From positions 434,001-498,000 of the forward strand of contig LGYU01000009.1 of the NCBI GenBank assembly GCA_001302245.1: 64,000 nucleotides of DNA, in the 5' to 3' direction. Below the pieces are notes generated by a model, which saw nothing but the letters and a program-made list of their open reading frames with translations, was not told the origin of the DNA and made no database searches. Below, piece by piece: positions 54,638-63,843 of the stretch. This stretch comes from Chitinophagaceae bacterium PMP191F. Lineage in GTDB: Bacteria > Bacteroidota > Bacteroidia > Chitinophagales > Chitinophagaceae. The position numbers were made by a program, and so were the translations under genes. The stretch's first letter is position 1, and every line of letters starts with the position of its first letter.

Positions 54638-57106
54638 TTAATTATTTGTTTTTTTCTTATTTAATGAAAACTGAATCCTTTCTCTGAGATCTGAAAGATG
54701 TACTTTTGTTAAAGAATCTTTGGACGATCGTAATTTTTGGATAATTTCATGGTCAAGCGTCTTTAACTCCGCTTTAAGCAACGAATAAACGTCTGTATTT
54801 AAATTATAAAATGGACTGCTACCTGATTTGTCGGGAGTGTCTAATACGCTTGCAATTTGAGTTACATATGCCTTTTGAAGATTTCTTCTGTATATGTCAA
54901 TTGTAGAATTATTTTTGAGTTCACCCCAGATACAATTGTGCAGATCAGATAAGTATTCGCTCATGTTATATGACTTTCCTTCCTGATTTGTTTGAAATCT
55001 TATAAGCGCAGCAAATAATTCATGGTTGATCAGTCTGGCAAGTACGTTTTGTTGTATTTGAAGTATTTCATACGGACCACCACCGCCTCTTACTGAATAT
55101 AGTCTTTCATCAAGAAGCCAGATTGGTGTTTGAAACAGGTTGTCTTTTAAAAAAACGATGGCTTTCTTTTGTTTTTCTTTGGAGAGAAATTCCCAAATAA
55201 CCCCTTTTTGATCCATCGTAATGGGTGTATACAAACGTGCGCCAATGTATTTGATTACATGAGATAAATAAGTGTTGAACTGTTTAAGTATAAGATTATA
55301 GCTTTGCTCTACATTTGAATAGTCTTCTCCTGGTTTATTTGCCCATGTAACAATGTTGGGCATTATTCTTTGTAAGTTTTTAATGCCATAATATCCTGCT
55401 TTCATTGCATCATCACCAAGATCTTCAGATTGACATCGAGGATCCGTGGCCGCTCTTTCTGTTCCAAACCATAATCTTTTGTCTTTTTCAACTGTATTAA
55501 TAATCCATTCATTTAGGAATTTTTTTTCGTCAAAGGCATCTTTAAATTGGGGCAGCCACCTATATCCCCAGTCAATTGCCCATTCATCATATATACCAAT
55601 TCTTGGAAATATTCCCTTTTCTGTTATTTTGTCTTCTGGCTGTGCTACATAATTAAATCTTGCATAGTCCATTATGGAGGGGCATATGCCATTTTTTTCA
55701 ACCCAGTTTTTATTTCTGAGACTGTCAACAGGAACAGAAAAGCTTGCGCCAAAATTATGAGCCAAGCCAAGTGTATGACCAATTTCGTGTGATGCTACAA
55801 ATTGAATTAATTTACCCATTAATGAATCGTCAAACTCTATTTTCCTTGCTCTTGGATCAATTGCTGAAGCTTGTATAAAATACCAATCATGTAACAACTG
55901 CATTACATTGTGATGCCAGTTAACATGGCTTTCCAAAATTTCTCCGGTTCTGGGATCATGTATGTTGGGACCGCTTGCATTTTCGATTCTTGATGGTTTA
56001 TAGACTATGGCTGAATGTCTCACATCTTCAAGACTCCATGTACTGTCTTCTTGTTTGCTGGGAGCTTCTTTTGCATAAATAGCATTTTTAAAACCGGCTT
56101 TATTAAATGCTTTGTTCCAGGCATTAACCCCCTGTATTAAGTAAGGTACCCATTTTTTAGGTGTAGCCGGATCAATGTAGAAAATAATTGGTTTTTGGGG
56201 TTCTACAAGTTCTCCATGCAGGTATTTTTGAATGTCCTCTTCACGAGGCTCAAGCCTCCATCTTGTAATTATGTTTGTAATATCTACACTTTGAGGAGTT
56301 TTGTCATAGTCTATGTATTCATGAAAGAAATAACCGACCCGACGGTCATATAGCCTGGCCTTCATAGGATTTGTTGGTAACAAAATAATGGAGCTATTGA
56401 GCTCAAATGTAGCATTGAAGCCTGCAATTGTTTTTTGATAAGTCTTTATAGTTTTTATCTCAATATTAGTAGGGAAGGTTCTAATAGTTTCTATATATGA
56501 TTTGTCTGGTTGATAAGTTCCAAGAAATAGATTGGTTTTCGCTTGCAGATCAAAAAAGAAGATCGTATTGTCTGAGCTTAAATAGTCCGTTACATCGATA
56601 ATAGAACCCTTGCCATTTTGAGAATAGGCTTTAATGTCGAATGCAGCAACAATGGGTTGTAGATTTGATTTTTCAAGAGCATTATATAAGCCGTTTTCAC
56701 TGGAGTCCCTGGATCTGTCAACAAATAAAATACTCCTGATGAAAATTTTATTGTTACCTCCCCGTGAGAAACGAATAATGTTTTCGCCTATTTCGTCCCC
56801 AGCATATCCAAGCATGAAGCGGTCTGTGGATCTCGTATCAGCAGCAGACTTTGATATCCGATTAGCTACCAGGATATCCTTTTCTAATAATGAATCTCCT
56901 ATTTCAAAATAATATCTTTCGTCTAATTTATGGATATTAAACAAGCCTTTATTGGTAATTACCTTACTATTTATTAATTCTTCATACTTTTTAGGTTTTG
57001 CTGATGATCGTGTAGCTGAATCTAATTTAGGCTTGGTGTCTTGTCTTCCGAATAAGTAACATGGACATAGAAATACTAGTGCCAGTAGTTTAAAGAACAA
57101 TTTCAT
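54638..57106 (-). CDS. Zinc-dependent metalloprotease (metzincin type, DUF5117/DUF4953), exported
   Basis: An 822-residue secreted protease with a signal peptide (MKLFFKLLALVFLCPCYLFG). Its zinc site is HEIGHTLGLAHNF, with H440, E441, H444 and H450, the long metzincin form HExxHxxGxxH. The N-terminal part (ERYYFEIGDSLLEKDILVANRISK) matches the DUF5118 start of this Bacteroidetes family, followed by DUF5117 and a C-terminal DUF4953-like region. The family often lies beside SusC/SusD pairs, as here, where it probably breaks proteins into peptides for uptake. It is 30 bases after the SusD gene. Confidence 0.88.
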   Translation of the reverse strand: MKLFFKLLALVFLCPCYLFGRQDTKPKLDSATRSSAKPKKYEELINSKVITNKGLFNIHKLDERYYFEIGDSLLEKDILVANRISKSAADTRSTDRFMLGYAGDEIGENIIRFSRGGNNKIFIRSILFVDRSRDSSENGLYNALEKSNLQPIVAAFDIKAYSQNGKGSIIDVTDYLSSDNTIFFFDLQAKTNLFLGTYQPDKSYIETIRTFPTNIEIKTIKTYQKTIAGFNATFELNSSIILLPTNPMKARLYDRRVGYFFHEYIDYDKTPQSVDITNIITRWRLEPREEDIQKYLHGELVEPQKPIIFYIDPATPKKWVPYLIQGVNAWNKAFNKAGFKNAIYAKEAPSKQEDSTWSLEDVRHSAIVYKPSRIENASGPNIHDPRTGEILESHVNWHHNVMQLLHDWYFIQASAIDPRARKIEFDDSLMGKLIQFVASHEIGHTLGLAHNFGASFSVPVDSLRNKNWVEKNGICPSIMDYARFNYVAQPEDKITEKGIFPRIGIYDEWAIDWGYRWLPQFKDAFDEKKFLNEWIINTVEKDKRLWFGTERAATDPRCQSEDLGDDAMKAGYYGIKNLQRIMPNIVTWANKPGEDYSNVEQSYNLILKQFNTYLSHVIKYIGARLYTPITMDQKGVIWEFLSKEKQKKAIVFLKDNLFQTPIWLLDERLYSVRGGGGPYEILQIQQNVLARLINHELFAALIRFQTNQEGKSYNMSEYLSDLHNCIWGELKNNSTIDIYRRNLQKAYVTQIASVLDTPDKSGSSPFYNLNTDVYSLLKAELKTLDHEIIQKLRSSKDSLTKVHLSDLRERIQFSLNKKKTNN

Positions 57107-57136
57107 TATTGTGGTTTTTCTTTTTGTAAGGTCTGT

Positions 57137-58522
57137 CTATCTGGGATTTTGCTGTAGATTGGTAAGGTTAATAACTTCTTTAGGTATTAATAAAACCCAT
57201 CTGTTGTCATTGGGGGGGAGGGTGTATTCAATTCCATTAATAATTCTTCTTAACGTAATATTTGCACCTTCTAGATTCAATCTTCGTAGATCAGTCCATC
57301 TAAGTCCCCGAAAAACTAGTTCTTTTCTCCTCTCTGCCAACACAAGATTTAGAGCATCTGTTGATGATGTTGAGGTGTAGTTAATGAATTTTCCGGATCT
57401 CCATCTTGTTTTTAGAAGTGTATTAAGCCATTTCATTGATTCTTCTATGTTTTCGCTTCTGGCTGCACATTCGGCTTTGGTAAGATATAATTCGTCTGTT
57501 ACAATCCCGTCGAAGGGGGCATAAGTATTAGAAGTTCCTTCGTAGCTGCCCTGAAACCCATAACTGCCATCTGTATTTGCTTTAAAATAGACTATTTTTC
57601 TAAGGTCAACAGAATCATATGATTTTATAAGAACAGAGTCAATTTTTGCTACTGTATTAAGTAGTATTGTATGATAAGTAGGCCGGTTAAAGTATATTAT
57701 CTCAGGGTTGAATAGGGTGATAGGAGGATTTTTTACAGGAACCAATGTGTTGTAGTCGATAAGGAAACTGTTTCTTTTGAGGGCAGAATCAGCGTATTTA
57801 TTTGCATTGTTATAATCTCTCATTGAAAGATATACTCTTGCTAGCGTTCCAAAGGCTGCCGCTTTTGTTGGACGTGTTGGATAAATAGCTGTTTCAGGCA
57901 AAAGTGTTGTGGATAATATTAAATCCGATATAATCTGGTCATATGTTTGCTTTACTGTAGAACGAGCTGATGGCGTATTGATATTTGAGTTTAGACGTAA
58001 AACAATACCAGGATTATCTACGTATTGGCTGGCGTATGGCAGACAATAGTGTTGTGCAATTTCAAAGAACGTGAATGCCCTGATAAAAAGAGCAGCACCT
58101 TTTATGGTATTTCTGTAAATGCCTTCACTTTCGTTGTATGAAATTAGTTCGAGTTGATCTAAAACTACATTTGAGTAGTATACTGGGCCTTTGTATGGCG
58201 TATACCAATTGTTATAGTAAGTAGCATCTTTATCCCATATGTAATTTGTTTTGTCATCTGGAGGGCGAGTGTTGTATGATGTTGTGGTAATGTAATAATT
58301 GTCAGATAATGATTCCATTAATTGTGGGCCCATTTGGTTTATTTGCGTATATGAGTCCAGTATTGCCTGCATATCGTCAAGAGTAGAGGGAGTCTTTATT
58401 GATTGCACTGGTTTTGTATCCAGGTATTTTTTACAGCTTAGCAAAAGGCAAAATGACAGGCTTGCCAACAAGTAATAACAATGCTTTAGAGATACATGTA
58501 TACTTATATATGCTTTGTTCAT
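57137..58522 (-). CDS. SusD/RagB-family outer membrane lipoprotein
   Basis: A 461-residue nutrient-binding lipoprotein (lipobox LLSC followed by KKYLD). SusD features are RAFTFFEIAQHYCLPYA, PTRPTKAAAFGTLARVYLSMRDYNNA and the C-terminal RRKELVFRGLRWTDLRRLN. It pairs with the SusC gene 22 bases upstream, and the metalloprotease follows. The presence of the protease suggests peptide substrates, as in RagAB. Confidence 0.9.
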   Translation of the reverse strand: MNKAYISIHVSLKHCYYLLASLSFCLLLSCKKYLDTKPVQSIKTPSTLDDMQAILDSYTQINQMGPQLMESLSDNYYITTTSYNTRPPDDKTNYIWDKDATYYNNWYTPYKGPVYYSNVVLDQLELISYNESEGIYRNTIKGAALFIRAFTFFEIAQHYCLPYASQYVDNPGIVLRLNSNINTPSARSTVKQTYDQIISDLILSTTLLPETAIYPTRPTKAAAFGTLARVYLSMRDYNNANKYADSALKRNSFLIDYNTLVPVKNPPITLFNPEIIYFNRPTYHTILLNTVAKIDSVLIKSYDSVDLRKIVYFKANTDGSYGFQGSYEGTSNTYAPFDGIVTDELYLTKAECAARSENIEESMKWLNTLLKTRWRSGKFINYTSTSSTDALNLVLAERRKELVFRGLRWTDLRRLNLEGANITLRRIINGIEYTLPPNDNRWVLLIPKEVINLTNLQQNPR

Positions 58523-58544
58523 GTTCTTCGTTTTAAATGTTAAA

Positions 58545-61500
58545 CTATAAGCCCAGATTGAAGCCTAATGTATATGATCGGGAAGGAGGTAGCATTATAT
58601 CGCTTGTTCCGCCTGTAAAGTCAGGATCAAGTTTGTTTCTATTGGCTCTCCATATGATTACGTTCATATTGTTTATGTATCCAAAAAACTGTAAGCTTTT
58701 AATAACGGATGCTTTCTTTCTGGTATTTACGTTGTATGATATTCTGATGTCCTGCAATCTGATATGATCACCTTTAAGAATATTTACTTCGGATTTACTA
58801 TAAAATTCATCACGATTAAAGTCTCCAGGGAAATTCATTGATGGGACAGTGGTATGTGTTTCATCACCAGCTTTTTGCCACCTTAAATAATAATCGCTGT
58901 GTGTAGACCAGTTGGCATAGAGGTCATTATACCTGATTGTGGGTTTTCTGAAATAATAAGCAAGCCTGTAGGTGATATTTGCTGATAGTGAAATACCTTT
59001 CCACGTAAAGCTATTCATTAAAAATCCTGAATACTGAGGGATAGCAGAGCCATTAAAAACCTGGTGGTTTAATGAGTCGTTAAAAATGTTTACGTAGTCT
59101 TTGCTGATCTGGCCATTTAGATAACCGCGGGGATCTCCGTTATTGGGATCAAGGCCAGCCCATTTGTAGCTTGATAATCCCCATGCTAATTGGCCTTCAT
59201 TTGGATTGATGCCGTAATCAAGATATTGGCTTGCTTTAAAGCCCCCGCCTGAGTATTTTGTAACAATTGTTTTACTATATGAAAGCGAGAAATTAGTTTC
59301 CCAGTTAAGTGTTCCCTGAAGATTGACAGAGTTGATTAATAAATCCAATCCGTTAGTTTTTAAGCTAGCTGAATTGACAGCATAAGAAGCAATACCTGTT
59401 GTTACATCAAAAGGTATTTGAGAAATTAGGTCTTTGGGCTTTTTTTGATACCATTCTATAGATCCGGTAATTCTGCTCTTGATAAGGGCATATTCAAGTC
59501 CAATATTAACTGTTCTTACTTCTTCCCATCTTAAATCCGGATTAGGAGCGTCACCGATGATTGCATTCCTTAAATTTGTAAGACTCAGTGTGCTATATCC
59601 AATTGTGGGAAGCCCCGTTCTCGCATTGTCTACATTGCCCATATATCCGTATGAGGCTTTTAGTTTTAAGTAAGGTAGCCAATTGATATTGAAAAAGCTT
59701 TCTCTGGTAATATCCCAGCTTACGCCTGCAGACCATAAGGGTTTCCATTTGTTTCTCGTGGCAACCCCAAATACGTTTGTGCCGTCCCTTCTGGCTGAGG
59801 CATAAACTGTATATTTTTTTAGATAGGAGTATGATGCATTTGCCAATACAGAAACAAATCTGTTACGGGTGCCTTCAGAAATTGAACTTCCCTGTGGTAT
59901 TGTTCCAGAGCCAATCCCTGCATAAAAAGGAAACCTCGTGGAGTAGTCTAATCCTGTTGAATAAGTGAGATTTGTTTCATTATAACCATAGAATTTATTC
60001 CCGTTGCTATTACTACTATTTTCTGATATCTCACCAACAATCATGGCACTTATGTCGTGTTTACTTTTCCATGTGTTTTGAAAACTTAACTGACCTCTTA
60101 TGTTGTGACTTTGTTGTTGTGAATTGAGGATGTTTAAAATTGGACCGATCGGTATTGGATTTCTTAGTGCAGGGGTAGCCTGGTTAAAATTTGTATATAA
60201 ATTGATTGTGTTTCTGGTGGCATAGCTTTGTAAACTTTGAAGATTTCTATTTGCACCTATCTGATTGATGAATTGATATTTTATATCTGCTTTTAACCAT
60301 GATGTTAATTTGTACGATCCTCCAAGGCTCAAGCGAATAGTTTTTGTTCTGGTTACATTGTTAGCGTATTTTATTTCATCCAGGGGTCTGTAATGCCAGT
60401 CAAGCAATTTGCCTCCGCCAGTTGTATCTATAAACGATTGGGCATAGCCAAAAGGTATTGCGAGGCTATTCCCATAATCATCTGCCAATCTTGCATATGG
60501 ATATAAGGTTGTTTTTCCACCTCCGGTACCTATTGGATAGTTGAATCCAGTAGCTCTTGAGTTAATTTGACCGATATTTATACCTATTTCAAATTCTGAA
60601 TTTTTAACAGGTCTAAAAATATTGACGGAGTTAATTGTGAATTGTTCACTGGGTTTTGCTCCTCTGACATTCGGATAGGAATTGTTGAATCCTGCCGACA
60701 AACTATAACTGAATATATTATTGCCGCCGTTGATGTTCAAATAATGTTGTTGCGATATAGGTGCTTTGAAAATATATTTATTGTAGTCATTGTTAATGTG
60801 GTAATTTCTTAATGCAGTAATTTGATTTGTGGCTTCTGTTTGAGTTATTAGTCCTCTTCTTTGTTTATAAAGAATTTCTACTACCGGTGACCAAAGATAA
60901 AATTGGGGAAAAGCAAGAATGTCGTCATAGTAACCTTTTGAGAATAACTGTTGTTCTACATCGATAAAGTCAGTGCTGGCCATTTGAGGATAGTAGGAAA
61001 GGTCAGGCTTGTCTTGTATTGTTACATTAGAGCTAAGAGTGACTCTAAGGGGTTGATTAAAACGACCTTTTTTTGTATTAATAACAATTACCCCATTACC
61101 AGCCCGGACGCCCCACACGGATGCAGCAGCAGCATCTTTAAGTATAGTTACATCAAGGACATCGTTAGGGTTAAGCGTGGTAAGATCTCCGGTGAAAGGG
61201 AAGTTGTCAACAATAACGAGTGGGTCAAAGGCTGGTAACGCACCATTGGCTCTATTACCAAGAGTACTGATGCCTCGTATTTGGATTCCTGCATTTACGC
61301 TTTTTTTGTTGAATAAAACACCAGGAACCGTACCGTCAAGGCGGTCAAGAATGTTCATGCCTGCTCTTCTTGCGTATGCTGCACTGTCCAGTTTAGAAGA
61401 GGAACCTACAAATCTTTCTTTTACAATATTTTGATAACCTGTACTTACAACTGTAACCTCTTGTGCTTCTGCAATTTTATACGATACAACAATGTTTATA

Positions 61501-62075
61501 TACTCCTGTGTTCCGACTTTTATTTCTTTATACTCTGTATTAACTGATGAAATAATTAGTGTAGCATTAGGATTTACTTCTTTTAGTTCAAACTCTCCTT
61601 TTTCGTTAGTGGTGGTTCCTGTTTTTGTTCCTTTAATAGTTACGCTTGCTGCAATTACTGGTTCCCCTTTTTCCGTTACCACTTTCCCCCTTACTGTCAT
61701 CAAGGGAGAAGGCGTATTGGTTTCGGGATGGTATTCTACATATATCACTTTGTCGGTAACCTGGAACCGGAATGGCGTATTGCGGAAAATGACCTGGAGG
61801 GCTTCAGTGAGATCTGCATTTTTAATATCTACTGACAGCGGGGCGATTTTTGTGTCCCATGATTTATCGAACATGAAGCTGTAACCTGTTTGCTGGTAGA
61901 TGTCCATCAGTAGCGCCGAGGGCGTCGCATTTTGCCTGGAAATAGTAATCTTCTGCGCTTCGGTACTGGCAGCTAATTGCAGACTGATAAAAAGAAAAAG
62001 CAGAGACAATTTCATAATCCTGGTTAGTTTACGGTAACAGGTAGCCCTTTCAGCCCCTGAGCAGTGATTTTTCAT
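58545..62075 (-). CDS. SusC/RagA-family TonB-linked outer membrane transporter with STN domain
   Basis: A 1176-residue channel. I start at 62075, where an N-terminal KNHCSGAERATCYRKLTRIMK followed by a signal helix is typical of the family. It has an STN domain (about 45-115), a carboxypeptidase-D-like domain (GKVVTEKGEPVIAASVTIKGT), the plug (VTILKDAAAASVWGVRAGNGVIVINTKKG) and the barrel. Its partner is the SusD downstream. No sigma/FecR pair is adjacent except the fragment at the right edge, 1.8 kb upstream. Confidence 0.92.
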   Translation of the reverse strand: MKNHCSGAERATCYRKLTRIMKLSLLFLFISLQLAASTEAQKITISRQNATPSALLMDIYQQTGYSFMFDKSWDTKIAPLSVDIKNADLTEALQVIFRNTPFRFQVTDKVIYVEYHPETNTPSPLMTVRGKVVTEKGEPVIAASVTIKGTKTGTTTNEKGEFELKEVNPNATLIISSVNTEYKEIKVGTQEYINIVVSYKIAEAQEVTVVSTGYQNIVKERFVGSSSKLDSAAYARRAGMNILDRLDGTVPGVLFNKKSVNAGIQIRGISTLGNRANGALPAFDPLVIVDNFPFTGDLTTLNPNDVLDVTILKDAAAASVWGVRAGNGVIVINTKKGRFNQPLRVTLSSNVTIQDKPDLSYYPQMASTDFIDVEQQLFSKGYYDDILAFPQFYLWSPVVEILYKQRRGLITQTEATNQITALRNYHINNDYNKYIFKAPISQQHYLNINGGNNIFSYSLSAGFNNSYPNVRGAKPSEQFTINSVNIFRPVKNSEFEIGINIGQINSRATGFNYPIGTGGGKTTLYPYARLADDYGNSLAIPFGYAQSFIDTTGGGKLLDWHYRPLDEIKYANNVTRTKTIRLSLGGSYKLTSWLKADIKYQFINQIGANRNLQSLQSYATRNTINLYTNFNQATPALRNPIPIGPILNILNSQQQSHNIRGQLSFQNTWKSKHDISAMIVGEISENSSNSNGNKFYGYNETNLTYSTGLDYSTRFPFYAGIGSGTIPQGSSISEGTRNRFVSVLANASYSYLKKYTVYASARRDGTNVFGVATRNKWKPLWSAGVSWDITRESFFNINWLPYLKLKASYGYMGNVDNARTGLPTIGYSTLSLTNLRNAIIGDAPNPDLRWEEVRTVNIGLEYALIKSRITGSIEWYQKKPKDLISQIPFDVTTGIASYAVNSASLKTNGLDLLINSVNLQGTLNWETNFSLSYSKTIVTKYSGGGFKASQYLDYGINPNEGQLAWGLSSYKWAGLDPNNGDPRGYLNGQISKDYVNIFNDSLNHQVFNGSAIPQYSGFLMNSFTWKGISLSANITYRLAYYFRKPTIRYNDLYANWSTHSDYYLRWQKAGDETHTTVPSMNFPGDFNRDEFYSKSEVNILKGDHIRLQDIRISYNVNTRKKASVIKSLQFFGYINNMNVIIWRANRNKLDPDFTGGTSDIMLPPSRSYTLGFNLGL

Positions 62076-62835
62076 GTACTTTTGCTTTGGGATGAATGTA
62101 TTTGTTCGCGCAATGCACAAATCCTGATGAGCCGGTTACATCGTCACATGTAACTGGCTTTTTTCATTAAATAAGGTTGTAGACAAGCCCCGTTGTGGGA
62201 GAAAGATGATGTGTTGGTACGCGGAAATAACAGGAGTGCTCTGTCAAATTAAGCAATCTGACAAACATCTGCAATACTAACCAGCGATGCTACACTAACC
62301 ACTTTCAATAATGGCTTTTGCATGGATTGGATATAACATAGAACCGGTGGCTTTCACAGGCGTCTCTAAGGACGATAATCTGTTTATTGGTATACACCTG
62401 GCTGTGTGGCACAATGTCTCCATTTATTTGTGCACCTGCAAGCTGTTAACCCTTCGTATTTTTACGAATGATACAGACCATGAAAAACAAAGTTCTTATG
62501 ATGATTTTTAACCCCCTCCGGAATACTCTTAAGAAGATAGGAACAGGCAGGCCAGCGCGTATAAGGCGCACAAAAAGGGGCGCTTGCTTACAATGACTAG
62601 CGTTGATGTCCGTCTTCCTGTAAGGATAGATACAGAATCGTACTTTTCATTGCATAAAAAGTCACGGTTTCTTAAAATAAATTTTACTATTTGTTCATAT
62701 TGGAGCCTTTCTGCCCATATAGGGTAGGATATGTTGAAAAGATTATGGCCTGAAAGCCTGTTCCATATAACACATTTATGTTGTCGCAGCAACTGTCCGT
62801 GAGTGGTACTATGAAAGAAGAATATAGGAGTTTAT
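62076..62835. other. Intergenic region upstream of SusC
   Basis: No convincing gene. An 11-bp inverted repeat GCCGGTTACAT / ATGTAACTGGC (62131-62158, one G-T), followed on the plus strand by TTTTTT, lies in the SusC leader. Two frames (plus 62311-62511, minus 62529-62792) are open but have no family match and weak composition. Confidence 0.4.
62131..62164 (+). terminator. Hairpin with T-run in the SusC leader region
   Basis: GCCGGTTACAT-CGTCAC-ATGTAACTGGC followed by TTTTTT. In the plus direction it has the form of a terminator but follows no plus-strand gene, so it could stop antisense transcription. On the minus strand it sits 55 bases before the SusC start, where it may act as a leader hairpin or operator. 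Confidence 0.4.
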
Positions 62836-63489
62836 TTAAGGTGTATTGGGTAGTAGAGCCATTGTTTCTGTTTTTATACTGATACAGGGGTTTAAAAATA
62901 TCCGGATAAATGTTTTACCATTTAATTTTATTTCCTGTACTGCCAGGTTTTTTCCTGAGAAGGAAAGTGTAGCATTGTTTTCTATATTATTGATCCTGAA
63001 TTTGCCGTAGTGGTCTGTAGTGGTTGTTTTATTGTCTTCTATAGCCGTTACCACCACACCTTCTACCGGCCCTTCGTTTTCTATGGCAACCGTCCCTTCT
63101 ATGTTCAACCGGTCTGAGACTGCCATTTGTTTTTTCAGCGAGATGATGATGAGGTCTTTATCCAGCTCATATTCCAGTGGCTGACCTTTAAAAATGATCT
63201 CCAGCACAACAGACAGTTTTGCATTGGTTACATTGATCGTAACCGGTTTGGTAAGGCTACCCCATTGAGCGTCCATCGTAAAGCTAATGCCTGCCTGTTT
63301 CCTGATCTCCAGCAGGCAATTTATGAGGCTGGCGTCTTTCTTGTTTAATGAAATGCGATTAGGGCCTGTTGCGTATGTATACATTGTTACCCCTATAAAT
63401 ATTACCAGCAACAATATCCTGCTGCATACTGTATGTTTTTGTATATAGCCTGGATTCCAACCCCGTGAAAAGATCTTAGCGTAGCGCAT
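62836..63489 (-). CDS. Stand-alone STN plus carboxypeptidase-regulatory-like protein (truncated SusC-like)
   Basis: A 217-residue protein with a signal segment (about 22-42), an STN domain (LEIRKQAGISFTMDAQWG to LEYELDKDLIIISLKK) and one carboxypeptidase-D-like beta domain (IEGTVAIENEGPVEGVVVTAIEDNKTTTTDHYGKF). It then stops with LLPNTP just where the plug of a SusC would begin. No plug or barrel sequence follows in the next 700 bases in any frame. It is either a signalling adaptor for the neighbouring FecR or a relic of a deleted transporter gene. Confidence 0.72.
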   Translation of the reverse strand: MRYAKIFSRGWNPGYIQKHTVCSRILLLVIFIGVTMYTYATGPNRISLNKKDASLINCLLEIRKQAGISFTMDAQWGSLTKPVTINVTNAKLSVVLEIIFKGQPLEYELDKDLIIISLKKQMAVSDRLNIEGTVAIENEGPVEGVVVTAIEDNKTTTTDHYGKFRINNIENNATLSFSGKNLAVQEIKLNGKTFIRIFLNPCISIKTETMALLPNTP

Positions 63490-63843
63490 AAAGCGTTATT
63501 TAATAAAATAATCAATGCGATGACTCGGTAAAAGATATATCTGTTACCGGTATGGCGGTAACGGCAAACGTTTGGTTGGTACTGTTGTGTGGAATCCCTG
63601 GTATTACCCGGAATGATGCAGCAAATATACGCAGGAAGCCAGCTTCCTCCGGTATCGGGGTTTTCAATGGAATGGCATTTCGTTACATACAGACACTGGT
63701 TGCACGTTGAAGCTGACAAAAGTCTCCACTGTTGTCAATATCTCTCCGGCACCGGAATCCCTGGTTGTAAGAAAAAATAGAATCCCTTATAGAACGTTGT
63801 CTATAGTATCGGTATAATAAAAAAGATAATTACTGAATTATAA
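63490..63843. other. Intergenic region between FecR and the STN protein gene
   Basis: No gene is supported. A 7-bp inverted repeat GTTACCG-GTATGG-CGGTAAC (63543-63562) lies 54 bases before the STN protein start on the minus strand, a candidate control site. The rest shows nothing I can name. Confidence 0.4.

Noticed and set aside
62311-62511. Frame of 66 codons starting MAFAWIGYNIEP
   Set aside because: No signal, family match or promoter; composition unlike neighbours. Left as unassigned.
62529-62792. Minus-strand frame of 87 codons, tested as a possible continuation of the truncated STN protein
   Set aside because: It shows no SusC plug motif, so it does not restore a transporter by a frameshift.
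63589-63780. Plus-strand frame of 63 codons with a CC pair near its end, considered as another Cys-rich leader peptide
   Set aside because: It lacks the CCSRC motif, lies on the strand opposite to all neighbouring genes and has no following plus-strand gene.
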